DNA of 64,000 nt from Astropecten irregularis (GCA_963971285.1 OZ020245.1:25434983-25498982); one strand, 5' to 3'. Positions 23,701 through 38,700 are shown, counted from the stretch's first letter. The notes: generated by a model not told the origin, from the letters alone. Numbers and translations: made by a program.

Positions 23701-26700
23701 CGTAATGCAGGATTCAGTTTTCCGAGCGCACGGTTTTGAATAACGCCCTCTTTTGATTAAAACGAGAAATCATTTCCCGAAGACGATATCATTTATTTGC
23801 TGAATTAAACAACATCAGCGATGTGTATTTAATTTGAGAAATATTTTATATCATATGCGGAAAAGCCATGTGTTCTGTTTTCAACAGACACAACCTCTAG
23901 TTTTTTTTTTCTTCTTCTTGTCGTTTGAGTTACCATAGACTTTTTCTACGTGGCACTTTGGCTACTTTTAAATTGCCGATTTTCATCATACTTGGTCTGG
24001 AGGAAGTCCATATAGAGTAGTTGTCTCCCGAAACTTTTCATTGTCATGACGTCATCAGGTGTCACGTGACAGTGTCTTAAAGGGGCAAACTTCAGACATC
24101 AATTATGAACGAACCCTAAGTCTGATTGAGTTGAAACTTGGTATGTATCTAAGTCGGGAAGTGTTATATCGAAAATTTGCAATGACGTCATGATGACGTC
24201 ATTCACAGATTTTTTATGATTTATTGAAATTTTGGGTCATTAAAGTTCTTTTAACGATATCTAGTAAACGAAACAAGATATCTTTGAATTTCTTTTTGAT
24301 AATTCTTCAGCATACACCATAGATGAACACTGCATAGACAAAAATTATGTGACGTCATCATGACGTCATAAAAAATGCGATTTTTATAACACATAGTAGG
24401 AACGGCCGATCGCCTCGAAAATTGGTAGGTGTGGGATTTGGAGGTTGGGGATCGTAATTATGAAGTTACGTCAAGACAGCGTGATCATTTGATTTTTTAT
24501 GATTTTTTAAAATCTTTTTCACGCTAGCCCATTGACTTGTACAGAGCTAGCTCTGTACGTTGCATGTGCAACAATTTACTTAGACCGCTTTCAATGCATG
24601 GCGCCCTCTTTAGACGCTAGCTCATTGACTTGTACAGAGCTAGCTCTGTACGTTGCATGTGCAACAATTTACTTAGACCGCTTTCAATGCATGGCGCCCT
24701 CTTTGGATTAAAACAAGAAACTGCGGTGGTGTCAGTACGTTATTTAAAAAAATCAACAAAAACGCTTTGAGATATTAAGTTGATTCTTTCACCAAACGTG
24801 ATTATTATGCAGGGTGTTTCTGAGAGACACATTGCTTGACATCTATGACCTCTACTTCCGGTCAAACAGGAAGAAGCTCCTCATATCAAAGTGGTAAATC
24901 TCTTTTATGATTTTAATTCAATAATCAAAATCTTCAAAAATCAACACAAAATCAACGGTTTGAGATATTAAGTTGATTCTTTCACCAAAAGTGATTGTTA
25001 GGCAGGGTCTTTCTTTGTGACTCACTGCTTGACCTCTGTGACCTCTACTTCCGGTCAAACAGGGAGTAGCTCCTCATTTAAAAGTGGTAAGAGCTAGGAT
25101 CATGATTCTTTCACTAAATATCAATGTTAGGCAATGTCTTTCTTTGTGACACATTGCTTGACCTCTGTGACCTCTACTTCCGGTCAAACAGGAAGTAGCT
25201 CCTCATTTAAAAGTGGTAAGAGCTATGATCATGATTCTTTCACCAATAGACAATGTTAGGCAAGGTCTTTCATTTGTGACACAATGCTTGACCTCTGTGA
25301 CCTCTACTTCCGGTCAAACAGGAAGTAGCTCCTCATTTAAAAGTGGTAAGAGCTATGATCTTGATTCTTTCACCAAAAGTAAATGTAAGTCAAGGTCTTT
25401 CATTGTGACACAATATTTGACCTCTGTGACCTCTACTTCGGGTCAAACAGTTATTAACGGGAAGTAGCTCCTCATTTGAAAGTGGTAAAACCTATGATCA
25501 TGATTCTTCCATAAACCCTGCAACTAAATGGGTTAAACTTAAATGTTCTATATTGAAATATGATACTTTTTATAAAGACCATATGTCTTCATAAAAAAAA
25601 ATAAGATGTGTATTAATTTGTGAAATATTTTATGTATCATATATGCGGAAAAGCCATGTGTTCTGTTTTCAACAGACACAACCTCTAGTTTTTTTTTTCT
25701 TCTTCTTGTCGTTTGAGTTACCATAGACTTTTTCTACGTGGCACTTTGGCTACTTTTAAATTGCCGATTTTCATCATACTTGGTCTGGAGGAAGTCCATA
25801 TAGAGTAGTTGTCTCCCGAAACTTTTCATTGTCATGACGTCATCAGGTGTCACGTGACAGTGTCTTAAAGGGGCAAACTTCAGACATCAATTATGAACGA
25901 ACCCTAAGTCTGATTGAGTTGAAACTTGGTATGTATCTAAGTCGGGAAGTGTTATATCGAAAATTTGCAATGACGTCATGATGACGTCATTCACAGATTT
26001 TTTATGATTTATTGAAATTTTGGGTCATTAAAGTTCTTTTAACGATATCTAGTAAACGAAACAAGATATCTTTGAATTTCTTTTTGATAATTCTTCAGCA
26101 TACACCATAGATGAACACTGCATAGACAAAAATTCTGTGACGTCATCATGACGTCATAAAAAATGCGATTTTTATAACACATAGTAGGAACGGCCGATCG
26201 CCTCGAAAATTGGTAGGTGTGGGATTTGGAGGTTGGGGATCGTAATTATGAAGTTACGTCAAGACAGCGTGATCATTTGATTTTTTATGATTTTTTAAAA
26301 TCTTTTTCACGCTAGCCCATTGACTTGTACAGAGCTAGCTCTGTACGTTGCATGTGCAACAATTTACTTAGACCGCTTTCAATGCATGGCGCCCTCTTTA
26401 GACGCTAGCTCATTGACTTGTACAGAGCTAGCTCTGTACGTTGCATGTGCAACAATTTACTTAGACCGCTTTCAATGCATGGCGCCCTCTTTGGATTAAA
26501 ACAAGAAACTGCGGTGGTGTCAGTACGTTATTTAAAAAAATCAACAAAAACGCTTTGAGATATTAAGTTGATTCATTCACCAAACGTGATTATTATGCAG
26601 GGTGTTTCTGAGAGACACATTGCTTGACATCTATGACCTCTACTTCCGGTCAAACAGGAAGAAGCTCCTCATATCAAAGTGGTAAATCTCTTTTATGATT

Positions 26701-29700
26701 TTAATTCAATAATCAAAATCTTCAAAAATCAACACAAAATCAACGGTTTGAGATATTAAGTTGATTCTTTCACCAAAAGTGATTGTTAGGCAGGGTCTTT
26801 CTTTGTGACTCACTGCTTGACCTCTGTGACCTCTACTTCCGGTCAAACAGGGAGTAGCTCCTCATTTAAAAGTGGTAAGAGCTAGGATCATGATTCTTTC
26901 ACTAAATATCAATGTTAGGCAATGTCTTTCTTTGTGACACATTGCTTGACCTCTGTGACCTCTACTTCCGGTCAAACAGGAAGTAGCTCCTCATTTAAAA
27001 GTGGTAAGAGCTATGATCATGATTCTTTCACCAATAGACAATGTTAGGCAAGGTCTTTCATTTGTGACACAATGCTTGACCTCTGTGACCTCTACTTCCG
27101 GTCAAACAGGAAGTAGCTCCTCATTTAAAAGTGGTAAGAGCTATGATCTTGATTCTTTCACCAAAAGTCAATGTAAGTCAAGGTCTTTCATTGTGACACA
27201 ATATTTGACCTCTGTGACCTCTACTTCGGGTCAAACAGTTATTAACGGGAAGTAGCTCCTCATTTGAAAGTGGTAAAACCTATGATCATGATTCTTCCAT
27301 AAACCCTGCAACTAAATGGGTTAAACTTAAATGTTCTATATTGAAATATGATACTTTTTATAAAGACCATATGTCTTCATAAAAAAAAATAAGATGTGTA
27401 TTAATTTGTGAAATATTTTATGTATCATATATGCGGAAAAGCCATGTGTTCTGTTTTCAACAGACACAACCTCTAGTTGGCTTTTCCGATTTCAATCGGA
27501 AAAGGTATTGCGTTTGTTCTGATTTTTTTTTTTTTTTCTTCTTCTTCTTCTTCTTTTTCTTCTCCCCAAGTCTATGAGAATTTGTACACGATTGTTCTAC
27601 GCTCCACTTTGGTCACTTTTAAACAGTCAATCTTAACCAAACTTGGTATAAATAAAGTCCATATAGCATAGATGTGCCCGCGTAAAATTCATCATGATGA
27701 CGTCATCAGGTGTCATGTGACCAGCGATTTGAATTTAATAATCAAAATCTTTAAAAATCAACAAAAAATCTACCGATTGAGATATTAAGTTCATTCTTTC
27801 ACCAAATATCAATTTTAGGGAGGGTCTTTCTTTTTTACACAATATTTGACCTCTGTGACCTCTACTTCCGGTCAAACAGGAAGTAGCTCCTCATTTAAAA
27901 GTGGTAAGAGCTAGGATCATGATTCTTTCACCAAAGGTCAATGTTAGGCATGGTCTTTCTTTGTGACACATTACTTGACCTCTGTGACCTCTACTTCCGG
28001 TCAAACAGGAAGTAGCTCCTAATTTAAAAGTGGTAAGAGCTATGGTCATGATCCTTTCACCAATAGACAATGTTAGGCAAGGTCTTTCATTTGTGACACA
28101 TAACTTGACCTCTGTGACCTCTACTTCCGGTCAAACCGGAAGTAGCTCCTCATTTAAAAGTGGTAAGAGCTAGGATCATAATTCTTTCACCAAATATCAA
28201 TGCTAGGCAAGGTCTTTCTTTGTGACACATTACTTGACCTCAGTGACCCCTACTTCCGGTCAAACAGGAAGTAGCTCCTCATTTAAAAGTGGTTAGAGCT
28301 AGGATCATGATTCTTTCACCAAACATCAAAGTAAGGGAGGGTCTTTCTTTGAAACACATTGCTTGACCTCTGTGACCTCTACTTCCGGTCAAACTGGAAG
28401 TAGCTTCTCATTTAAAAGTGGTTCGAGCTAGGATCATGATTCTTTCACAAAAAGTGAATGTTAGGCATGGTCTTTCTTTGTGACACATTGTTTGACCTCT
28501 GTGACCTTTACATCCGGTCAAACCGGAAGTTAGTTCTCATTTAAAAGTGGTTAGAGCTAAAATCGTGATTCTTTCACTAAATATCAATGTTAGGCAAGAT
28601 CTTTCTTTGTGACACATAGCTTGACCTCTGTGACCTTTACTTCCGGTCAAACAGGAATTAGCTTGTCATTTAAAAGTGGTAAGAGCTTTGATCATGATTC
28701 TTTTACCAAATGTAAATGTAAGGGAAGGTCTTTCTTATGACACAATTCGATCTGATTGACAAGCAATTGATATCATATGCGAAAAAGCCTTATGTGCTGT
28801 TTCAAACAGCCATAAACTCTAGTATTTTTTTTTGAGTTTGTTCTGTGGCCCATAGACTTTGTACACAGATTTTTCTGCGCGGCACTTTGGTTACTTTAAA
28901 ACAGCCGATCTTAACCAAACTTGGTCTGAATGAAGTCCATATAGGGTAGTTGTGCCCCGAAACTTTTCACCATCATGACGTCAAAACTTGATTTTATATG
29001 ATTTTTTAAAAATATTTTATAGCCCGTTCACTTTGTACAGAGATTACGTGAACGTGGTCGTTGTACAAAACATAAAGCTCGATCAATTTCCCATACACTA
29101 TGTACAGTGTACATGTAGGCCTACGTACGCAATTCACTGTGTATAACATACAATGCACATGTCCGATTGCGTGACACAAAACGTCGTTTACAACTTGCCG
29201 TAGTTTGCACGTAATTCCTTTCATATATCATTAAATACCAGCACCAAATCTGAATCGAAATGCTCTCGATGTAGGTTGCTCTGTACGTGAAAATATTGGT
29301 CATTAAATAAAACATACGATTTAAACAACATAAATACAAGGCGCGTTCAGATGTTTGATTGCCTGGATTATATATGCCGTTTTTTCATTTACTTCCTTAT
29401 CATAGTTTCCAGCAAAGCAGCGTAAATGCTGATTTTGAGCCGTGTTTTGACCAGACAACCGCGCACGCGCAGCAATCTACTTATACCGTTTTCAGTACGT
29501 AAGGTTGCACCCAAGTAAATTAAACTCCCGTAGACAACAGTGATAAATCCTCAAACTTCAAAAATCGTTAAAAAATATAGAGAACTCTCACAGCTGTTCA
29601 AGTTGCACAGAAAAATGATGATGAACTTGTAACCTTTCATTTTCTTTTCATTTTATGGCAGGGTGACCGTTGAATTTTTTAGTTATACTCATTCTCAGCT

Positions 29701-32700
29701 GACCACCCCTAAAACAAGAGTACGGATCACTCCAGTCAAAGAAGCCATTTTCCAAAAAAAAAAAAAACATCCCTCTGCAAAGCGGCTGAAATAGACCCAC
29801 TTTCTCACCCAATTGCATCAAAAATGGTCACAAATGGAAGCCCAGAGACCGGGCAGGAGGTCCAGTGCCATATTTCTTCAATCCTTCATTTTCATAGCTC
29901 TCACAACTCTCTTATTTCAAATATATTGAGTGCTTAACTTTTATTCATGACCTCGGCGGACCCATTTTGCCACTACATGTATTTACTTGGCTGCACCCGT
30001 AATGCAGGATTCACTTTTCCGAGCGCACGGTTTTGAATAACGCCCTCTTTTGATTAAAACGAGAAATCATTTCCCGAAGACGATATCATTATTTTATTTG
30101 CTGAATCAAACAACATCAGCGATGTGTATTTAATTTGAGAAATATTTTATATCATTATGCGGAAAAGCCATGTGTTCTGTTTTCAACAGACACAACCTCT
30201 AGTATTTTTTTTGAGTTTGTTCTGTGGCCCATAGACTTTGTACACAGATTTTTCTGCGCGGCACTTTGGTTACTTTAAAACAGCCGATCTTAACCAAACT
30301 TGGCCTGAATGAAGTCCGTATAGGGTAGTTGTGCCCCGAAACTTTTCATCATCATGACGTCAAAACTTGATTTTATATGATTTTTTTAAAATATTGTATA
30401 GCCCGTTCACTTTGTACACAGATTACGTGAACGTGGTCGTTGTACAAAACATAAAGCTCGATCAATTTCCCATACACTATGTACAGTGTACATGTAGGCC
30501 TACGTACGCAATTCACTGTGATAACATACAATGCACATGTCCGATTCCGTGACACAAAACTACGTCGTTTACAACTTGCCATAGTTTGCACGTAATTCCT
30601 TTTATATATCATTAAATACCAGCACCAAATCTTAATCGAAATGCTCTCGATGTAGGTTGCTCTGAGTACGTGAAAATATTGGTCATTAAATAAAACATAC
30701 GATTTAAACAACATAAATACAAGGCGCGTTCAGATGTTTGATTGCCTGGATTATATATGCCGTTTTTTCATTTACTTCCTTATCATAGTTGCCAGCAAAG
30801 CAGCGTAAATGCTGATTTTGAGCTGTGTTTTGACCAGACAACCACGCACGCGCAGCAATCTACTTATACCGTTTTCAATACGTAAGGTTGCACCCAAGTA
30901 AATAAACTCCCGCGGACAACAGTGATAAATCCCCAAACTTCAAAAATCGTTAAAAAGTATACAGAACTCTCACAACCTTTCATTTTCTTTTCATTTTATG
31001 GTAGGGTGACGGTTGAATTTTTGAGTTATACTCATTCTCAGCTGACCACCCCTAAAAGAAGGTACGGATCACTCCAGTCAAAGAAGCCATTAAAAAAAAA
31101 AACATCCCTCTGTAAAGCGGCTGAAATAGACCCACTTTCTCACCCAATTGCATCAAAAATGGTCACAAATGGAAGCCCAGAGTCCAGGCAGGAGGTCCAG
31201 TGCCATATTTCTTCAATCCTTCATTTTCATAGCTCTCACAACTGTCTCATTTCAAATATATTGAGTGCTTAACTTTTATTCATGAGCTCGGCGGACCCAT
31301 TTGGCCACTACATGTATTTACTTGGCTGCACCCGTATTTTCCGAGCGCACGGTTTTGAATAACGCCCTCTTTTGATTAAAACGAGAAATCATTTCCCGAA
31401 GACGATATCATTTATTTGCTGAATCAAACAACATCAGCGATGTGTATTTAATTTCAGAAATATTCTATATCATATGCGGAAAAGCCTTATGCGCTGTTTT
31501 CAACAGCCATAATCTCTAGTATTTTTTTTGAGTTTGTTCTGTGGCCCATATAGACTTTGTACACAGATTTTTCTGCGCGGCACTTTGGTTACTTTAAAAC
31601 AGCCGATCTTAACCAAACTTGGCCTGAATGAAGTCCGTATAGGGTAGTTGTGCCCCGAAACTTTTCATCATCATGACGTCAAAACTTGATTTTATATGAT
31701 TTGTTAAAAATATTTTATAGCCCGTTCACTTTGTACACAGATTACGTGAACATGGTCGTTGTACTAAACATAAAGCTCGATCAATTCCCCATACACTATG
31801 TACAGTGTACATGTAGGCCTACGTACGCAATTCACTGTTTGTAACATACAATGCACATGTCCGATTGCGTGACACAAAACGTCGTTTACAACTTGCCATA
31901 GTTTGCACGTAATTCCTTTTATATATCATTAAATACCAGCACCAAATCTTAATCGAAATGCTATCGATTTAGGTTGCTCTGTACGTGAAAATATTGGTCA
32001 TTAAATAAAACATACGATTTAAACAACATAAATACAAGGCGCGTTCAAATGATTGATTGCCTGGATTATATATGCCGCTTTTTTATTAACTTCCTTATCA
32101 TAGTTGCCAGCAGAGCAGCGTAAATGCTGATTTTGAGCCGTGTTTTGACCAGACAACCACGCACGCGCAGCAATCTACTTATACCGTTTTCAGTACGTAA
32201 GGTTGCACCCAAGTAAATAAACTCCCGTAGACAACAGTGATAAATCCCCAAACTTCAAAAATCGTTAAAAAATATACAGAACTCTCACAGCTGTTCAAGT
32301 TGCACAGAAAAATGATGATGAACATGTAACCTTTCATTTTCTGTTCATTTTATGGTAGGGTGACCGTTGAATTTTTGAGTTATACTCATTCTCAGCTGAC
32401 CACCCCTAAAACAAGGTACGGATCACTCCAGTAAAAGAAGCCATAAACAAAAACATCCCTCTGCAAAGCGGCTGAAATAGACCCACTTTCTCACCCAATT
32501 GCATCAAAAATGGTCACAAATGGAAGCCCGGAGACCAGGCAGGAGGTCCAGTGCCATATTTCTTCAATCCTTCATTTTCATAGCTCTCACAACTCTCTTA
32601 TTTCAAATATATTGAGTGCTTAACTTTTATGAATGAGCTCGGCGGACCCATTTGGCCACTACATGTATTTACTTGGCTGCACCCGTATTTTCCGAGCGCA

Positions 32701-35700
32701 CGGTTTTGATTAACGCCCTCTTTTGATTAAAACGAGAAATCATTTCCCGAAGACGATATCATTTATTTGCTGAATCAAACCACATCAGCGATGTGTTTTT
32801 AATTGAGAAATATTCTATATCATATGCGGAAAAGCCATGTGTTCTGTTTTCAACAGACACAATCTCTAGTTGGCTTTTTCGATTTTAATCGGAAAAGGTA
32901 TTGCGTTTGTTCTGATTTTTTTTTTTTTTCTTCTTCTTCTTCTTCTTTTTCTTCTCCTCAAGTCTATGAGAATTTGTACACGATTGTTCTACGCTCCACT
33001 TTGGTCACTTTAAAACAGTCAATCTTAACCAAACTTGGTCTAAATAAAGTCCATATAGCATAGATGTGCCCGCGTAAATTACGTCATCATGACGTCATCA
33101 GGTGTCATGTGACCAGCGATTTGAATTTAATAATCAAAATCTTTAAAAATCAACAAAAAATCAACGGTTTGAGATATTAGGTTGATTCTTTCACCAAAAG
33201 TGATTGTTAGGCAAGGTATTTCTTTGTGACACATTACTTGACCTCTGTGACCTCTACTTCCGGTCAAACAGGAAGTAGCTCCTCATTTAAAAGTGGTAAG
33301 AGCTAGGATCATGATTCTTTCACCAAAAGTGAACGTTAGGCAAGGTCTTTCTTTGTGACACATTACTTGACCTCTGTGACCTCTACTTCCGGTCAAACAG
33401 GAAGTAGCTCCTCATTTAAAAGTGGTAAGAGCTACAATCATGATTCTTTCACTAAATATTAATGTTAGGCAAGATCTTTCTTTGTGACACATCGCTTGAC
33501 CTCTGTGACCTCTACTTCCGGTCAAACCGGAAGTTGCTCCTCATTTAAAAGTGGTAAGAGCTAGGATCATGATTCTTTCACCAAAAGTGAACGTTAGGCA
33601 AGGTCTTTCTTTGTGACACATTACTTGACCTCGATGACCTTTACTTCCGGTCAAACCGGAAGTTGCTCCTCATTTAAAAGTGGTAAGAGCTACAATCATG
33701 GATCTTTCACTAAATATTAATGTTAGGCAAGATCTTTCTTTGTGACACATCGCTTGACCTCTGTGACCTCTACTTCCGGTCAAACCGGAAGTTGCTCCTC
33801 ATTTAAAAGTGGTAAGAGCTAGGATCATGATTCTTTCACCAAAAGTGAACGTTAGGCAAGGTCTTTCTAATGACACAATTCTGATTGACAAGCTATTTAT
33901 ATCATATGCGGAAAAGCCTTATGTGCTGTTTCAAACAGCCATAAACTCTAGTATTTTTTTTGAGTTTGTTCTGTGGCCCATAGACTTTGTACACAGATTT
34001 TTCTGCGCGGCACTTTGGTTACTTTAAAACAGCCGATCTTAACCAAACTTGGTCTGAATGAAGTCCATATAGGGTAGTTGTGCCCCGAAACTTGTCACCA
34101 TCATGACGTCAAAACTTGATTTTATATGATTTTTTAAATATATTTTATAGCCCGTTCACTTTGTACACAGATTACGTGAACGTGGTCGTTGTACAAAACA
34201 TAAAGCTCGATCAGTTTCTCATGCACTATGTACAGTGTACATGTAGGCCTACGTACGCAATTAACTGTGTATAACATACAATGCACATGTCCGATTCCGT
34301 GACACAAAACGTCGTTTACACTTGCCATAGTTTGCACGTACTTCCTTTTATATATCATTAAATACCAGCACCAAATCTTAATCGAAATTATAGTCGATGT
34401 AGGTTGCTCTGTACGTGAAAATATTGGTCATTAAATAAAACATACGATTTAAACAACATAAATACAAGGCGCGTTCAGATGTTTGATTGCCTGGATTATA
34501 TATGCCGTTTTTTCATTTACTTCCTTATCATAGTTGCCAGCAAAGCAGCGTAAATGCTGATTTTGAGCCGTGTTTTGACCAGACAACCACGCACGCGCAG
34601 CAATCTACTTATACCGTTTTCAATACGTAAGGTTGCACCCAAGTAAATAAACTCCCGCGGACAACAGTGATAAATCCCCAAACTTCAAAAATCGTTAAAA
34701 AATATACAGAACTCTCACAGCTGTTCAAAATGCACAGAAAAATGATGATGAACATGCAACCTTTCATTTTCTTTTCATTTTATGGTAGGGTGACGTTTGA
34801 ATTTTTGATTTATACTCATTCTCAGCTGACCACCCCTAAAACAAGGTACGGATCACTCCAGTCAAAGAAGCCATTTTCAAAAAAAACATCCCTCTGCAAA
34901 GCGGCTGAAATAGACCCACTTTCTCACCCAATTGCATCAAAAATGGTCACAAATGGAAGCCCAAAGTCCAGGCAGGAGGTCCAGTGCCATATTTCTTCAA
35001 CCCTTCATTTTCATAGCTCTCACAACTCTCTTATTTCAAATATATTGAGTGCTTAACTTTTATTCATGAGCTCGGCCGGCGGACCCATTTTGCCACTACA
35101 TGTATTTACTTGGCTGCACCCGTATTTTCCGAGCACACGGTTTTGAATAACGCCCTCTTTTGATTAAAACGAGAAATCATTTCCCGAAGACGATTATCAT
35201 TTATTTGCTGAATCAAACAACATCAGCGATGTGTATTTAATTTGAGAAATATTTTATATCATATGCGGAAAAGCCATGTGTTCTGTTTTCAACAGACACA
35301 ACCTCTAGTATTTTTTTTGAGTTTGTTCTGTGGCCCATAGAATTTGTACACAGATTTTTCTGCGCGGCACTTTGGTTACTTTAAAACAGCCGATCTTAAC
35401 CAAACTTGGTCTGAATGAAGTCCATATAGGGTAGTTGTGCCCCGAAACTTTTCACCATCATGACGTCAAAACTTGATTTTATATGATTTTTTAAAAATAT
35501 TTTATAGCCCGTTCACTTTGTACACAGATTACGTGAACGTGGTCGTTGTACAAAACATAAAGCTCGATCAATTTCTCATGCACTATGTACAGTGTACATG
35601 TAGGCCTACGTACGCAATTCACTGTGTATAACATACAATGCACATGTCCGATTCCGTGACACAAAACGTCGTTTACACTTGCCATAGTTTGCACGTAATT

Positions 35701-38700
35701 CCTTTTATATATCATTAAATACCAGCACCAAATCTTAATCGAAATTATAGTCGATGTAGGTTGCTCTGTACGTGAAAATATTGGTCATTAAATAAAACAT
35801 ACGATTTAAACAACATAAATACAAGGCGCGTCCAGATGTTTGATTGCCTGGATTATATATGCCGTTTTTTTATTTACTTCCTTATCATAGTTGCCAGCAA
35901 AGATGCGTAAATGCTGATTTGGACCCGTGTTTTGACCAGACAACCACGCACGCGCAGCAATCTACTTATACCGTTTTCAGTACGTAAGGTTGCACCCAAG
36001 TAAATAAACTCCCGTGGACAACAGTGATAAATCCCCAAACTTCAAAAATCGTTAAAAAATATACAGAACTCTCACAGCTTTTCAAGTTGCACAGAAAAAT
36101 GATGATGAACATGTAACCTTTCATTTTCTTTTCATTTTATGGTAGGGTGACGGTTGAATTTTTGAGTTATACTCATTCTCAGCTGACCACCCCTAAAACA
36201 AGGTACGGATCACTCCAGTCAAAGGAGCCATTAAAAAAAAACATCCCTCTGCAAAGCGGCTGAAATAGACCCACTTTCTCACCCAATTGCATCAAAAATG
36301 GTCACAAATGGAAGCCCAGAGACCGGGCAGGAGGTCCAGTGCCATATTTCTTCAATCCTTCATTTTCATAGCTCTCACAACTCTCTTATTTCAAATATAT
36401 TGAGTGCTTAACTTTTATTCATGAGCTCGGCGGACCCATTTGGCCACTACATGTATTTACTTGGCTGCACCCGTATTTTCCGAGCGCACGGTTTTGAATA
36501 ACGCCCTCTTTTGATTAAAACGAGAAATCATTTCCCGAAGACGATATCATTTATTTGCTGAATCAAACAACATCAGCGAAGTGTATTTAATTTGAGAAAT
36601 ATTCTATATGCGGAAAAGCCATGTGTTCTGTTTTCAACAGACACAACCTCTAGTTTCTTCTTACTCTTCTTCAGCCAAATTTCGTATAGACTTTGTACAG
36701 GGGCATTCTACACGCCACTTTGGTCACTTTTAAACAGTCGATCTTAACCAAACTTGGTATGAAGGAAGTCCATATAGGGTAGTTGTCTCCCGAAACTTTT
36801 CGTCATCATGACGTCATCAGGTGTCACGTGACAGTGTCTTAAAGGGGCAAACTTCAGACATCAATTATGAACGAACCCTAAGTTTGATTGAGTTGAAACT
36901 TGGTATGTATCTAAGTCGGGAAGTGTTATATCGAAACATTTCAATGACGTCATCATGACGTCATCAGGTGTCACGTGACAGTGTCTTAAAGGGGCAAACT
37001 TAATACATCAATTATGAACGAACCCTAAGTTTGATTGAGTTGAAACTTGGTATGTATCTAAGTCGGGAAGTGTTATATCGAAAAATTTCAATGACGTCAT
37101 CATGACGTCATTCTCTGATTTTTTATGATTTATTGAAATGTTGGGTTATTAAAGTTCTTTTAACGATATCAAGTAAACAAAACAAGATATCTTTGAATTT
37201 CTTTTTGATAATTATTAAGCATACACCATAGATGAAAACTACATAGACAAAAAATCGGTGACGTCATCATGACGTCATAAAAATTGCATTTTTTATAACA
37301 CACAGTAGGAACGGCCGATCGCCTAGAAAATTGGTAGGTTGGGGAAATGGAAGTTGCGGATCGTAATCATGAAGTTACGTCACGACGGCGTCATCACTTG
37401 AATTTTTATGATTTTTAAAATCTTTCTCACGCTAGCCCAATGACTTGTACAGAGCTCTGTACGTGAAAATATTGGTCATAAAATGAAACATACGATTTAA
37501 ACACCATTCATGCCAGGCGCGCGAAAGGTTGTTTGCCTACTTTATATATGCCGTGTTCTCCTTTTTTTTTCCTTATCATAGTTGCCTATAGCGTAAATGC
37601 TGTTTTTGACAAGACAACCACGCACTCGCAACAATCTACTTAGACCGTTTTCAGTAATGCATGAATCGGTAATCCGAGCAGACGGTTTTGAATGGCGCCC
37701 TCTTTTGATTAAACAAAGTACATAGTTGCTTGTTTTGATCAAAAGAGGGCGCCATTCAAAACCGTCTGCTCGGATGACTGTTATTCGTTAGGCCATGCCA
37801 GGGGTGCTTTGTTTTCAGACAGCAGTGTTTACCCGTTTGCATCTATATGGCACACAGTCGCACTTAGTTTTATAAAACCACTTTATGTGGCCAAGACACG
37901 TGACGTAAGATTAAAGGTGCACACTTCAAAACTCCAAAAGTGATTTGTTTAACTCAAGTTTTCTACATTTAGATACGGTCACTTTTAAACCATCTGTCTC
38001 AATCAAACAAAATAAGTGATGTGTTTTAATTGGAGAAATATTTTATATCATTATGCGGAAAAGCCATGTGTTCTGTTTTAAACAGACACAACCTCTAGTT
38101 TTAACTTTCGATTTTGTAAAATGTATTTATGGTTGAACGAATCTTTTTCTTATAATGTGCTTCATTCTCCGGACCTTGATGATATTGTTATCCTGGCAAA
38201 ATGATGAAGATGCTGCGGTGGTTCTGATCTTTGCTGCAGCTAACATTACTGACACTGACAGCGATGATCATAATTATGCCATGATCATGGGGATGTTGAT
38301 GAGGCTGAATATGATGAGTGAAAATGATACAAACATACCACGCTTGAAATGGTGCAAAGTCTGTCGCCGTGCATATTGTCGTGGCAGCTGATCTTGGTAT
38401 TTTTGTTGCATCAGCCGCTCAGCTTGAGTAATCCTATCCAGCCAAGATTGTCTTTCTGTTACGGCTTTGGCTTTCCTATAGACCAGTAGAGGTGTTCCTA
38501 TCATCAGGGGAGACTTTTCGTTTCCAATTACGTGTCTTGGTCGAGGAACTTGATTCAGTCGAACGTCTGCATTGTGCTGAAGTACATACTGTCTAAGAGA
38601 GACTGCTCAAATGAGATGAAAAAGAGATAGGGGGTCATTTTTACTTTTGATTTATTTTCTTTTATAGTTGAATGAATCTATTTTCAACAATATGCTTCAT

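Larger units (their letters stand above)
17908..38098 (+). mobile_element. Head-to-tail array of Helentron/HINE-like rolling-circle units (20.2 kb)
   Basis: About thirteen units in one orientation, each ending in the same signature: TATGCGGAAAAGCC, then a hairpin (TGTGTTCTG / CAACAGACACA), then ACCTCTAG followed by T. Complete 5' ends begin TTGGCTTTTCCG; GGCTTTTCCG is the exact inverse of CGGAAAAGCC near the 3' end. An asymmetric terminal inverted repeat, a 3' hairpin, no duplication, insertion at T|T and internal minisatellites are the hallmarks of Helentron-associated elements (DINE-1 type). No Rep/helicase gene is present, so all units are non-autonomous. The array lies in the last intron of the duplicated-exon gene, antisense to it. 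Confidence 0.8.

Noticed and set aside
30922-35056. Plus-strand ORFs of 116-129 codons at 30922 and 34667
   Set aside because: Both are in the same part of type B HINE units and are broken by indels in the other B copies, so no coding constraint is visible.
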